64,000 nt of DNA from Noviluteimonas gilva (GCF_009740395.1 NZ_WOXT01000001.1:802464-866463); one strand, 5' to 3'. Shown: positions 37,171 to 45,828, numbered from the stretch's first letter. Numbers and translations: made by a program. The notes: generated by a model from the letters alone, not told the origin.

Positions 37171-38382
37171 ATGCTCACCGACACGAAGCTGCGCACACTC
37201 AAGCCACGAACGAGTGCCTACCGCCTCGCCGATACCAATGGCCTGTGCATCGAAGTGCGCCCGAGCGGCGCCAAGGTCTGGCGATATCGATATCGCTACG
37301 CCGGCAAGCCGAGCATCATCACGATGGCGGAGTACCCGGCCATGGGCTTGGCGGAGGCGCGCGCCGAGCGGGACCGCCTGCGCGCTCTGGTAAAGGGCGG
37401 GGGTAATCCCGCGAACGCCGCCAGGATCGAGCGGGCCGCAAAGATCGAGCAGGCGGACACGACGTTCGGCGCCGTCGCAGCCGAGCTCTTGGCCAAGCGC
37501 GCGAAGGAAGGGCTGAGTCCTGGATCGGTGAAGCGCGAACGTCGGCTGATTGAGAAGGACATGGCAGCAATCAGCGGCATCCCGATTACCGACGTGACTG
37601 CTCCTCTGCTACTCACTTCGTTACGGAAACTTGAAAAGCGCGGTGTTGTCGAGACGGCTCATCGGGCCCGATCGTTCGCAGGCCGTGTCTTTCGATATGC
37701 CATCGCAACGGGCCGGGCGGTGAACAATCCGGCCGACGATCTCGCGGGTGCGCTCGAACAGCCGCAGACTAAGCACTTCGCCAGCGTGACCGATCCCGCG
37801 AAAATCGGTGACCTGCTCCGAGCCATGTACTCCTACCGAGGGTCGCCGGTGACCGTTGCGGCCTTGAAGCTGGCACCCATGCTCTTCGTGCGACCAGGAG
37901 AATTGCGGAAGGCGCGTTGGGCTGAAATTGATCTAGACGCGGCAGAGTGGCGCTTCACCGCCAGCAAGACCGGGACGCCGCATATCGTGCCGCTTCCATC
38001 TCAAGCAATAGATATCTTGGAGGATCTACACCCGCTCACGAGACGGAGTGAATATGCCTTCCCCGGGGTTCGGAGTGCAAAGCGGCCCATGAGCGAAAAC
38101 ACCATCAATGCCGCATTGCGCTACCTCGGCTTCAATGGGGACACCATCACCGGGCACGGATTTCGCGCTATGGCGCGGACCGTCTTGGATGAAGTGTTGG
38201 GGTTCCGGCCAGACTTCATAGAGCATCAGCTGGCCCATGCAGTTCGAGATCCGCTTGGACGCGCATATAACAGAACTGCACATTTGGGGGAGCGTAAGAA
38301 GATGATGCAGGCGTGGGCCAACTATCTTGATCGACTGCGCGAAGAGGCGAAGAAGGTCGTCCCTATCCGGCGAGCTGGATAG
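37171..38382 (+). CDS. int: Tyrosine-type integrase with DUF4102 N-terminal domain
   Basis: A protein of 403 residues. MLTDTKLRTLKPRTSAYRLADTNGLCIEVRPSGAKVWRYRYR is the P4-type integrase N-terminal domain (DUF4102). The C-terminal catalytic part shows the first Arg in LFVRPGELRKARWAEID, HGFRAMARTVLDE with the H-x-x-R, and the end RTAHLGERKKMMQAWANYLD; the Tyr nucleophile is expected in AYNRTAHLGER. Such enzymes insert islands into tRNA 3' ends. ATG 37171 is preferred to TTG 37156, since MLTDTK is the usual family start. Confidence 0.93.
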   Translation: MLTDTKLRTLKPRTSAYRLADTNGLCIEVRPSGAKVWRYRYRYAGKPSIITMAEYPAMGLAEARAERDRLRALVKGGGNPANAARIERAAKIEQADTTFGAVAAELLAKRAKEGLSPGSVKRERRLIEKDMAAISGIPITDVTAPLLLTSLRKLEKRGVVETAHRARSFAGRVFRYAIATGRAVNNPADDLAGALEQPQTKHFASVTDPAKIGDLLRAMYSYRGSPVTVAALKLAPMLFVRPGELRKARWAEIDLDAAEWRFTASKTGTPHIVPLPSQAIDILEDLHPLTRRSEYAFPGVRSAKRPMSENTINAALRYLGFNGDTITGHGFRAMARTVLDEVLGFRPDFIEHQLAHAVRDPLGRAYNRTAHLGERKKMMQAWANYLDRLREEAKKVVPIRRAG

Positions 38383-38394
38383 GGGGCCCTCGTT

Positions 38395-39300
38395 ATGAGA
38401 ATCGAGGCATCTGTGGTGCAGGGGCTCGTCGATCAGGCGAACCGTTTGCAGCTTGCCGCCGTGGTGCCGGCGGATTGCGGGCGTGTCGACGTTGCGGCGG
38501 AACTGCAGGCCACACGCGAACGCTTAGCCCGGCGCATTGACGCACACCTGCAACCCTGGTTTGTCCTGCTTGACGAAGGCATTCAGTTCTTCGTGCAGTT
38601 CGAGCGATATCTGTACGAGTTTCCGGTTAGCAGCAACCGCGCAAGTTTCGCGGTGACCATTTCGAAACTCAAACGCGACGTCATCTCGATACGCGACCTG
38701 CTAGCCATCGGCCAGGATATGACCGCGCGAGTTCTGGCACGCACATTCATTGAGAACATCGAAATCGCCATGGCGCTGGCGTTGAGTGCTGAAACATGCG
38801 AGGCCTTTGCCGCGACGCACGACACGAACGAGTTCTGGAACAGACACATTGGGTACGGAAAGGTGTACGACAAAGTGCATCAGTATCTCTTGGCCTGTGG
38901 CATCCAGGAAGAACGGTCCAAGCCACTCGTCGACAGGCACCGCGAAGCAAAGAAGATGTTCTCCGAGAGCACGCATGGTGGACGCCAGTCCTCGCTCATG
39001 AGTGCATTTGCGCCGTCACTTACCGATAAGGACGAAGTGCACTTCTTGTCCCTTGGTGCGCTTACCTACGTCACGGCGCAACTGGCACTGTTCATTGCAC
39101 AGGAGACGCATGCGCTTGCGGGCTCCATCATAAAGGGAAGGATGGCTGCTGACCCGTTGCATCTCTTTAGGGACTTTCTCATCACCGGTCGGTATATGAA
39201 TGCCGTCGGCTCCGCCTATGTTCTTCAAGAGCTGCTGATGCGCTATGAAGGTGAGCTGGAGCATCAAGAGGCGAATTTCGCATGCGGCATCGAACGGTAA
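38395..39300 (+). CDS. Uncharacterised helical protein of the island
   Basis: A protein of 301 residues, not recognised. It is almost entirely alpha-helical by composition. The middle part (ISIRDLLAIGQDMTARVLARTFIENIEIAMALAL) resembles the HEPN-like helical proteins of the DUF5677 type, but the R-x4-6-H motif of a toxic RNase is not evident. It starts 13 bases after the integrase stop, so the two may be co-transcribed. GC and codon use are lower than in the core genome. Confidence 0.6.
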   Translation: MRIEASVVQGLVDQANRLQLAAVVPADCGRVDVAAELQATRERLARRIDAHLQPWFVLLDEGIQFFVQFERYLYEFPVSSNRASFAVTISKLKRDVISIRDLLAIGQDMTARVLARTFIENIEIAMALALSAETCEAFAATHDTNEFWNRHIGYGKVYDKVHQYLLACGIQEERSKPLVDRHREAKKMFSESTHGGRQSSLMSAFAPSLTDKDEVHFLSLGALTYVTAQLALFIAQETHALAGSIIKGRMAADPLHLFRDFLITGRYMNAVGSAYVLQELLMRYEGELEHQEANFACGIER

Positions 39301-39608
39301 GCAGCTAACTCCATAGCGGACATGGCGCGTCGGCTGCTTATGGACGAGGCCTGTACGTGCACAGGGGCATGCGCGATTCGGATTTGCCAACATCTCATCG
39401 CAGCTGAGTCCTTCGCCGACGAGGCCACGGGTGGCTAGGCAAGAACTGGAAGCTGCGTGGTCAGCAGCTTTGACCAACGCCGTTATTGATCGCTGCCGTT
39501 TTCCAGGCCTGGATGTAGCGTATTAAGAGCCTTTCCGCGCAGATCGGGAACGAGCATTGGCAAGCGGCGTACCGCGGCGCGGTTACGGGTCAGAACTTGC
39601 CGGGCCAA
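39301..39608. other. Intergenic region, nothing recognised
   Basis: About 308 bases between two converging genes. No credible gene, repeat or RNA was seen, and no clear terminator. Confidence 0.5.
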
Positions 39609-40097
39609 CTAGAAGATCCTCAGCTCCACGGGAACGATACTGCGAGGCAGGAGGCTGCGCGTGGCGCCAAGCGTGAATACTTGCGTGCCCCATCTGTGTC
39701 CGCTTCCGGCGAATAGCACCATCAGCGGATCGGGACAGCGCGCTTCTGGAGCATTGGCTATGCGGCGCAACGTGCGCTTGTCTAACGGACTCAGCCGCGC
39801 AGTCCCTGAGGGATGGGTATGCCAATCACCAAGATAGGTCGTCGCTCCATTTGATTCACGGTAAAGACGCGCGATCTCATCCACGTGGTACTCGTCGTCA
39901 GGAACGAATGTGTAGCGGTGATGCTGGGCGTCATTCCCGGGGCCGACAAAATCGGTGACGATGGCGGCTTGGCCGTTCCAGTACCCGGCGAGCACTCCGC
40001 CAACTTCCAACGGTTCCCAATCCCTTGCGAGTTCTTCAAGGTCCTGCTGAATGCCGCGAGGCATCCAGCAGACCTCAATGGTTGGTGCACTTCGCAT
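39609..40097 (-). CDS. JAB/JAMM-family metallopeptidase (deubiquitinase-like)
   Basis: A protein of 162 residues with a perfect JAMM motif: Glu31 in EVGGVLAG, then H93-T-H95 followed by S103 and D106 in DWHTHPSGTARLSPLD. JAMM peptidases cleave isopeptide bonds or process modifier precursors. The gene overlaps the end of the E2-E1 gene by 23 bases, so it belongs to that operon and probably plays the role that Cap3 plays in type II CBASS. It differs from RadC, whose gene lies at 58972. Assignment to the JAMM fold is firm; substrate is unknown. Confidence 0.9.
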   Translation of the reverse strand: MRSAPTIEVCWMPRGIQQDLEELARDWEPLEVGGVLAGYWNGQAAIVTDFVGPGNDAQHHRYTFVPDDEYHVDEIARLYRESNGATTYLGDWHTHPSGTARLSPLDKRTLRRIANAPEARCPDPLMVLFAGSGHRWGTQVFTLGATRSLLPRSIVPVELRIF

Positions 40098-41796
40098 GAC
40101 GCGGCAGCTTGTAAGGGGTCCACTTGGGCAGTTGGGGGCGGCCTGCCTCGTCGCGCAGGTCTACCACGGCGACGTTCCAGTCGTATTGCGTGGCCGGTTG
40201 GGCGCCGACGTGCACCAGGACTTCGTCCATGACCACGCGCACGCCCATGAGGCTAACTTCGCTCAGGTCCACCTGCGCACCAACAAACGTAGGATCCAGG
40301 CAGCCCGCGGGCTGCACCTCGGCGCTTTCCGGGGCGCTGCGCAGCTTCGGAATCTTTACTTCGGCGTCCTGGTCGTCGAGGTAGTAGAGGTGGCACATCC
40401 AGCAGAAATCCTCCGGTTTTCCGCTCGCGCGTCCAACCAGTCCCGCCCAGCCTCCATTGCTCGCATGCATCCACACATGCGGAATCCCTTGGTGGCGGGC
40501 AAAGGCCGAAAGATAGTTGCTGACGCCTATGGATGCGGAGGCATCGAACAGACACGTGACGCCGTTCACCAAGCCTTCGTAAGCCTTATCCAGCCACGCC
40601 ATGTCATCAGACGATGCATCGCCGATCCGAAGCGTGGTGGGAACCACGGTCGTATACGGGAAGTTTTCACTCAGCACGGCGTGGAGCACCGTGACCTTGT
40701 GATGTCCGGCGTAATCGCGACCAAGCTCCCACCGAATGGCGTTGCCGGCATCGAGCACGTCATGGTCGAACAGCCGCAGCTCCCCGATGCCAGCCTGGGC
40801 GAGCCACTTGGCCGCGGGAGATCCGATACTGCCCGTGCCGACCAGTGAGACGCATCCCTTCTGCAATCCCTCGGCTGTGGGATCGCGTCGGAAGTAGTTG
40901 GTCCGACTTTCCAATTCCACGCGATGCAGCGCCCGGTCCGTCGAGCCGACGGTCTTGGTCTTGTTGCCGATGGACCTGCTCACCACGATGGCGTTGCCTT
41001 CGGCTCCCTTCCAAGTCAGTTCATCCGCGAAGAGAAGGGCAAGCAGATCGATGCGAACGTCGGTGTTGGGAAGTGGCTTCCAGGCAGGGCGGGAAAGGTT
41101 TGCATCACTTTCAGCCGCTAGCTTCAAGAAGTCGTTGGCGTCCCCGACCTTCGGGCGCTCCGCCAACTTGACCCATCGGCCCTCGACGATTGGGCGTTTT
41201 GTGAAGTTTTCACGACTCCGCGCTTCCGAGGAGAACAACACCCTGCCCTGCTGATCGAGGACCTCAATGACGGTGCCGCGCAGGGGGTTGAGCTGGACCA
41301 GGCCGATCTTGAACGTGCCTTTGTCCGGCAGCGTGGAAATGTCGAACGCGGGAAATCCAACAAACGATCCCTGCTGGGGATGCAGGAACGCCGTTACGGG
41401 TTCAGCCTCCTTGCCGTTGAGGTCCTCCTCAGGCTGACCAGGCTGGCCGGCGAATACACGCGGCAGCTGCTGGTCGATCAAGGACGACAGCGTGTCGGTA
41501 GCAGGCTTCCAATCCTCTCCGTTGCGCCTGAGCATGCACAGTTGCTTCGAGCCCGGCGTCTGATGTCGTGCCAAATCCAACGTTGGTGCCACGACCATCG
41601 GATTGGCGAAGGGGTAGTTGAACGGATAGTGGGCGACCAGTCGCAATGGCTGGCCGTCCCACAGTTTGGTGAGGTTCAACGTCAGCCGTCCCTTGCTTCG
41701 AGCGCCTTCGTCGACTTCAAACGTGATGCCGGCAGCTTCCAGCGCCTGCTGCTCCCGTTCCCAGCGCGCCGGGTCGAGTTCCCACCACTTAGTCAT
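40075..41796 (-). CDS. E2-E1 fusion of a bacterial ubiquitin-like conjugation system
   Basis: A protein of 573 residues. The N-terminal ~140 residues look like a prokaryotic E2: YPFNYPFANPMVV, then QLCMLRRNGEDWKP with Cys87 as the likely catalytic cysteine. The C-terminal half is a ThiF/E1 adenylation domain with nucleotide loop G320-T-G-S-I-G325, GELRLFDHDVLDAGNAIRWELG, a C-x-x-C (CWMC) and a later cysteine in AGCLDPTF. This E2-then-E1 order is that of Cap2 of type II CBASS. No CD-NTase is encoded nearby. ATG 41796 follows the upstream peptide's stop by two bases; TTG 41802 is an alternative. Confidence 0.85.
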   Translation of the reverse strand: MTKWWELDPARWEREQQALEAAGITFEVDEGARSKGRLTLNLTKLWDGQPLRLVAHYPFNYPFANPMVVAPTLDLARHQTPGSKQLCMLRRNGEDWKPATDTLSSLIDQQLPRVFAGQPGQPEEDLNGKEAEPVTAFLHPQQGSFVGFPAFDISTLPDKGTFKIGLVQLNPLRGTVIEVLDQQGRVLFSSEARSRENFTKRPIVEGRWVKLAERPKVGDANDFLKLAAESDANLSRPAWKPLPNTDVRIDLLALLFADELTWKGAEGNAIVVSRSIGNKTKTVGSTDRALHRVELESRTNYFRRDPTAEGLQKGCVSLVGTGSIGSPAAKWLAQAGIGELRLFDHDVLDAGNAIRWELGRDYAGHHKVTVLHAVLSENFPYTTVVPTTLRIGDASSDDMAWLDKAYEGLVNGVTCLFDASASIGVSNYLSAFARHQGIPHVWMHASNGGWAGLVGRASGKPEDFCWMCHLYYLDDQDAEVKIPKLRSAPESAEVQPAGCLDPTFVGAQVDLSEVSLMGVRVVMDEVLVHVGAQPATQYDWNVAVVDLRDEAGRPQLPKWTPYKLPRHAKCTNH

Positions 41797-41798
41797 GA

Positions 41799-41942
41799 TC
41801 AACCCACCGGACGGTGGCCCGGGGGGCGGGGCGGGTTCTGCGGGTTGCCGGGGTGCGGGTTGGGCGGGCCCGGCGGGACGTTCGGATGCCCCGGGTGTTC
41901 GGGATGCTGCGGATGGTCCGGGTGATCAGGGTGGTTGGGCAT
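41799..41942 (-). CDS. 47-residue His/Pro-repeat peptide with C-terminal glycine
   Basis: A 47-codon gene with a good Shine-Dalgarno (AAAGG about nine bases upstream) and a stop two bases before the E2-E1 start. The protein has six H-P-x repeats (residues 4-21, NHPDHPDHPQHPEHPG), then a Pro/Gly/Asn stretch, and ends HRPVG. It contains no Lys and no Cys and is unlikely to fold as a beta-grasp. Its place as first gene of an E1/E2/JAMM operon and its terminal glycine make it a candidate modifier, substrate or scaffold. It could also be a low-complexity peptide with only a coupling role. Function is inferred only. Confidence 0.55.
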   Translation of the reverse strand: MPNHPDHPDHPQHPEHPGHPNVPPGPPNPHPGNPQNPPRPPGHRPVG

Positions 41943-41985
41943 GGGGGTAGCCTTTAAGATGCGAACCTACGACAGGTCCGGCTAC

Positions 41986-42003
41986 AAACTATACGGATAG
42001 TTT
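41986..42003. promoter_or_regulatory. Inverted-repeat operator between the conjugation operon and its WYL gene
   Basis: AAACTAT and ATAGTTT form a perfect seven-base dyad around ACGG, in the 103-base divergent intergenic region. Its position suggests the binding site of the WYL protein encoded at 42046. Confidence 0.6.
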
Positions 42004-42045
42004 TATGACGGGTCAAGTAACTATTCTGACCAGAAGGGGCGGCCC

Positions 42046-42930
42046 ATGAGCGACACCGAAAACGCGCCAGTACGTTGGAGCGTTGAGCAGCGCCTCGCAT
42101 TCATAGAGCGCAGGCTGTTCTGGGACGGCAAGATCAACCGATCCGATCTCGTCGACCACTTCTCCATCTCCACCCCGCAGGCGTCGTCAGATCTATCGCA
42201 ATACGACGAAGTGGCGCGGGGCAATATGGCGTACGACAAGCATGCCAAGGCCTACCTGGTAACGGAGGAATTCCATCCCCGCGCCGAACCCAACGCCCGG
42301 GAATACCTAGCTCAGCTGCAACTGATTGCAGACGGCGTGCTGCGACAGCAGGAGTCGTGGCTGGGCTGGGTTCCTCCCTTCGGCCTCGTGCCACGTGTAA
42401 GACGGAAGTTAGGCGCCGATGTGTTGCAAAGCATCTTGGGTGCCATACGCAGCGGCTTGGCCTTGAACATCGAATACCAGTCGATGAGTGCGCAAAGGCC
42501 ATCACTTCGATGGATCGTGCCGCATGCGTTGAGCTTCGACGGCTATCGCTGGCATGTGCGAGCGTGGTGTCATCGACGAAACAAGTTTCTGGATTTCGTG
42601 CTTGCGCGAATCTTGGTTGTTGAGTCCACACGCGAAGAGAAAATCGACCCAGCGACGGATCGCGCATGGAATGAAACAACTGTATTGCGTCTAGGTCCAA
42701 ATCCCCTTCTTCCGCCTGCGCAGCAGAAGGCAATCGCCTTGGACTTCGGAATGCAGGGAGACTCCGTACCTGTTGAGGTAAGGAGAAGCCTGGTCTATTA
42801 CTTGGCGCGCCAGCTGCTTCTTGACGTAAGCAACACCCTGCCTCCGGAAAGAGTGCAAGTTATCTTGTTGAATTTGGACGAAGTGAACGAAGATCTGGAG
42901 TCGGTAGGTGAGGCCAAAATTGGAGCGTGA
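42046..42930 (+). CDS. WYL-domain transcriptional regulator (CapW/BrxR type), first copy
   Basis: A protein of 294 residues with an N-terminal winged helix (SVEQRLAFIERRLFWDGKINRSDLVDHFSISTPQASSDLSQYD) and a WYL domain in the middle (LRWIVPHALSFDGYRWHVRAWCHRRNKFLDFVLARI). A C-terminal extension follows, giving the wHTH-WYL-WCX plan of the repressors CapW and BrxR, which control CBASS and BREX operons. It is divergent from the E2-E1 operon and is presumably its repressor. The effector that releases repression is unknown. Confidence 0.85.
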   Translation: MSDTENAPVRWSVEQRLAFIERRLFWDGKINRSDLVDHFSISTPQASSDLSQYDEVARGNMAYDKHAKAYLVTEEFHPRAEPNAREYLAQLQLIADGVLRQQESWLGWVPPFGLVPRVRRKLGADVLQSILGAIRSGLALNIEYQSMSAQRPSLRWIVPHALSFDGYRWHVRAWCHRRNKFLDFVLARILVVESTREEKIDPATDRAWNETTVLRLGPNPLLPPAQQKAIALDFGMQGDSVPVEVRRSLVYYLARQLLLDVSNTLPPERVQVILLNLDEVNEDLESVGEAKIGA

Positions 42931-42988
42931 GTGACGTCTTCCAGCGTCCAGATTGACAAGTATCCGCTAAAATATTTGACGCAATCTG

Positions 42989-44932
42989 CTATGCGATAAG
43001 TTCATTCAAGCCTTCCCACGCAAAGACCATCGCTAACGTGTCGAGCTCGCAATAGCGCAAAAGCTGGACACGCAAGCGTTGAACTGCCGCCTCATCCAAC
43101 AGGCCGCTCTGGAGGAGGCCGTAGGCCACCATCGCGGCGCCGCCATCGGCGATAGCCTGTTCCTCATCCTCGAGTCGCTCAAGGCCAACCAGGTCTGGAT
43201 CTTCGCATCGCTCACCAAGAAGTAGGTATGGATCAATGACCGAGCCTGCCTCGTTGCGCTGCACCCAAACGTGGTTTTCGAAGTTCATGCTCCGAATGCC
43301 GTCGTCGCGGCCGTAGATAGGTTCGGCGTACCGCTGTTGCAGGCGAGCTGACGATGCAAGGAGTGCCGGTAGCACCTTCTTAAGCGAACTGCTTCCGCGC
43401 GTCCCCGGGAAGAAGATTGTGCGATGCACTAGGCGGCCCAAATCAAACAAGCGCCCGGGCACACCCTTGTCGCCGAGCAGATCATCGATGAATGCCACGA
43501 GTTCGTCGCGATCGGCAACTTGTTCGATGGGGCTTGCCAGCAGCTGCCTACGCACTTCACTGAGGACGGTGCGCTCGTGATCCCACCAGTGCAATACGGT
43601 GCCGCCGTCTCCGGCCAAGGCCGTCTTCAAGGCGCGAACGGTTTCAAAGTTCGGTAGGTCGGCCAAGGACTCCGACAAGTGCTGTGTTTCGTGCGCGAGT
43701 GCCCCATCGGCATTCAATCGATGGTGTGAGAACTGAAAGAGCAGCTGCTCGTATGGGCGACGTCCAGCGTGGAAGGGGAGCGCTGGGCGCGAGGTTTCAA
43801 AGTCGATGAAATGCAGCGGATACGTCAATGCCTCGATCTGCGCGCGGAGTGGATCCGAACGGACGAACGGACCATTCAATGCGCCACGCGCTTCCTCGGA
43901 CTGCAGCCACTGCCGATGGGAAAGGGCAATCTCGTCTTCCTTCGGGTCGAACTTGACGTTCTCTGGTTCGATATCGACCAAGAGCAGCTTGCGCTCGGCT
44001 AGCAAGGCATCGGTCTGCCGAGAGGAATACAGGTCAAACACGGTTCCCATCGATGTTTGGTGCGGCTCGACCTGGTAGGCCGCCGAAATGCAGCGTCCGC
44101 GGCCATCCAGCTTGCCTTGTGTCAACGCTTCGGTGGTCGCACGGTATTGGCAGGACTTGCAGTGACTTCCGAGCCTAGGTGGGTAGGGTTCGGTGTCGAG
44201 GCGACGTGCCAACTCCTCAATGCCCTCGCCAAATCCAGCTCCCCATCCCCCCATCTCCAGGGGGAGGGTTTCTAGCTGGTCGAGATACTCGTCGACGGGC
44301 AGGGTGTGGAGCACCTGGCGTGCCAAGTTGCCATCCTGCAAAGAGGGGTCGATTTCAATGCGGACTCGTCCGCCGTCCCGCCGAACTTGCAGCCGTTGCG
44401 CCAAGTTGCCTTCGTCGCAGAGGCTTGCTTTGTTGGGCATTACCAAATGACTTCGAACTGTCGCTTGCGGATAAGCCTTCTTCAAGACGTAACGCTGAAA
44501 CGCGACATCGTAGAGGTAGGGCTTCATGCCGCTCAGGAACCCACCTCGCTTTCCGAGGATCTGCGGATCGGCAGGGTCGATGCCCTTTGCCTTGACCTCA
44601 AACAGATCCAGCACATCGCCTGACTTGCGCAGTAGGTCTGTGCGCACAAACAGGCGTCCGACGCGAATGGCGGCCTCAAACAAGGTGATATCGCCCTGTT
44701 TGAGCATCTCCTCGGTCAGGTCAGCCTGCGCGTCGTGTCCGATGGCTTCTATTTCGATGCCATCGGGAAAGAGGCATTTTGCCAAGGCACCGACCTGATG
44801 CCCTCCCTCCGCCAGAGCGATTAGGAACTCGTTGTCGAGATCCGCGTTCGCAAACGCCGGCGCATCGCTGTATTCGAGCTTGGTTGGGCATTCGAGCGCG
44901 AGCGCGAAACGACTCTTTGTCAGATACCTCAT
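42989..44932 (-). CDS. DUF2779 protein: Cas4-like nuclease fused to DEDD exonuclease
   Basis: A protein of 647 residues. The N-terminal half has the Cas4/RecB-like PD-(D/E)XK elements: C15 in ECPTKLEY, FVRTDLL with D99, and E112-V-K114 in LFEVKAKG. SHCKSCQYR supplies the cysteines of a possible Fe-S cluster. The C-terminal half opens with LHFIDFETSRPAL, the exo I motif of a DnaQ-type DEDD exonuclease, and ends YCELDTLAMV, its last motif. It is 38 bases downstream of a WYL gene, likely in one operon. A defence role is suggested by the context only. Confidence 0.82.
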   Translation of the reverse strand: MRYLTKSRFALALECPTKLEYSDAPAFANADLDNEFLIALAEGGHQVGALAKCLFPDGIEIEAIGHDAQADLTEEMLKQGDITLFEAAIRVGRLFVRTDLLRKSGDVLDLFEVKAKGIDPADPQILGKRGGFLSGMKPYLYDVAFQRYVLKKAYPQATVRSHLVMPNKASLCDEGNLAQRLQVRRDGGRVRIEIDPSLQDGNLARQVLHTLPVDEYLDQLETLPLEMGGWGAGFGEGIEELARRLDTEPYPPRLGSHCKSCQYRATTEALTQGKLDGRGRCISAAYQVEPHQTSMGTVFDLYSSRQTDALLAERKLLLVDIEPENVKFDPKEDEIALSHRQWLQSEEARGALNGPFVRSDPLRAQIEALTYPLHFIDFETSRPALPFHAGRRPYEQLLFQFSHHRLNADGALAHETQHLSESLADLPNFETVRALKTALAGDGGTVLHWWDHERTVLSEVRRQLLASPIEQVADRDELVAFIDDLLGDKGVPGRLFDLGRLVHRTIFFPGTRGSSSLKKVLPALLASSARLQQRYAEPIYGRDDGIRSMNFENHVWVQRNEAGSVIDPYLLLGERCEDPDLVGLERLEDEEQAIADGGAAMVAYGLLQSGLLDEAAVQRLRVQLLRYCELDTLAMVFAWEGLNELIA

Positions 44933-44970
44933 GGCTCCCCCGGAGATCTCGCTGTTCCTCAGTTCTACAC

Positions 44971-45804
44971 TTATAGCAGTGCTCCTGGTGGAAGTTCGCT
45001 TGGCTTATGCACTGCCAGAATGAAGTCTGGTGGGAGCTGCCTGCTGGTATCAACCGCCGCCCTGTACGCTTGGACAAGGTACTTAGACACGGGAAGGCGG
45101 ACTTCGAAAACCCGCGCAACGGTGCCCGCCATGTACTCATCGCGAACGAGTTGGGCCTGGGCAGCACTCAAGTGTGGGTGCGGGATCAATCGAAGCGTTA
45201 TCAGCGTGTCCCACGCCTGGTCTTCCTCTGCTCCTGGCAGCAGCGAATGCGCCGGATCGTCTACTCGGCTTATCCGGCCGAGGTTGAAGTCACGAAACTC
45301 CTTGGCCCTGTCGCAGTACGCGCGAACGTGCCAGCGCGGTCCGGCTTGGATGAGGGCGTGGGGCCGGATCGTACGCTCGTGTGCTTCTGGATTGTTGAGC
45401 GATCGATACTCGATCTGGATCTGCTTGCCCTCGCGAATCGCGGTGTGGATTCGAGAGAACGGTCCGTGCTGGATATGCGTGGCGTGCTGTTGGGCCGAGA
45501 TGAGCTCGACGCCCGCGCGCAGTCCACGTAGGGCGAGCGTGCCGATTAGGGCTTCGTACTCACTGAATCGACCATCCGTGAGCTGTGGGCGCGCGTATGG
45601 CGTAACGACGTAGGCTCGGGCGCCGGTGTCGTACTGGCAGTTGTCGGGCACCAGGTGGGCGTAGGCGGCCATGTCGCGACTGAGGACGGTGCCGTGGACG
45701 TCGAAGATCTCCGCCAGCCGCGGGCGGGAGACCCGGCCCTCCCACAGCAGCAGAATCTCTACTGCTTTCACGCGTTCTTGGTGGCCGCGGGGGGTCTTTG
45801 CCAT
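44971..45804 (-). CDS. WYL-domain transcriptional regulator (CapW/BrxR type), second copy
   Basis: A protein of 277 residues with winged helix (RVKAVEILLLWEGRVSRPRLAEIFDVHGTVLSRDMAAYA), WYL domain (IEYRSLNNPEAHERTIRPHALIQAGPRWHVRAYCDRAKEFRDFNLGRI) and C-terminal extension. It has the same plan as the regulator at 42046 but is clearly diverged. It lies between the DUF2779 gene and the Wadjet operon, with a perfect 12-bp palindrome upstream. It probably represses one or both operons. Confidence 0.85.
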   Translation of the reverse strand: MAKTPRGHQERVKAVEILLLWEGRVSRPRLAEIFDVHGTVLSRDMAAYAHLVPDNCQYDTGARAYVVTPYARPQLTDGRFSEYEALIGTLALRGLRAGVELISAQQHATHIQHGPFSRIHTAIREGKQIQIEYRSLNNPEAHERTIRPHALIQAGPRWHVRAYCDRAKEFRDFNLGRISRVDDPAHSLLPGAEEDQAWDTLITLRLIPHPHLSAAQAQLVRDEYMAGTVARVFEVRLPVSKYLVQAYRAAVDTSRQLPPDFILAVHKPSELPPGALL

Positions 45805-45828
45805 GGCGCCGACGTGGGCTGGGTTGCC

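Noticed and set aside
39609-41796. Type II CBASS
   Set aside because: Only the Cap2- and Cap3-like genes are present; no CD-NTase or effector gene lies between the integrase and the WYL gene.
41799-41942. The His/Pro stretch as a non-coding tandem repeat
   Set aside because: The DNA repeat is imperfect at third positions while the H-P pattern is kept, a ribosome-binding site is present, and the frame ends exactly before the next gene; coding is more likely, though not proven.
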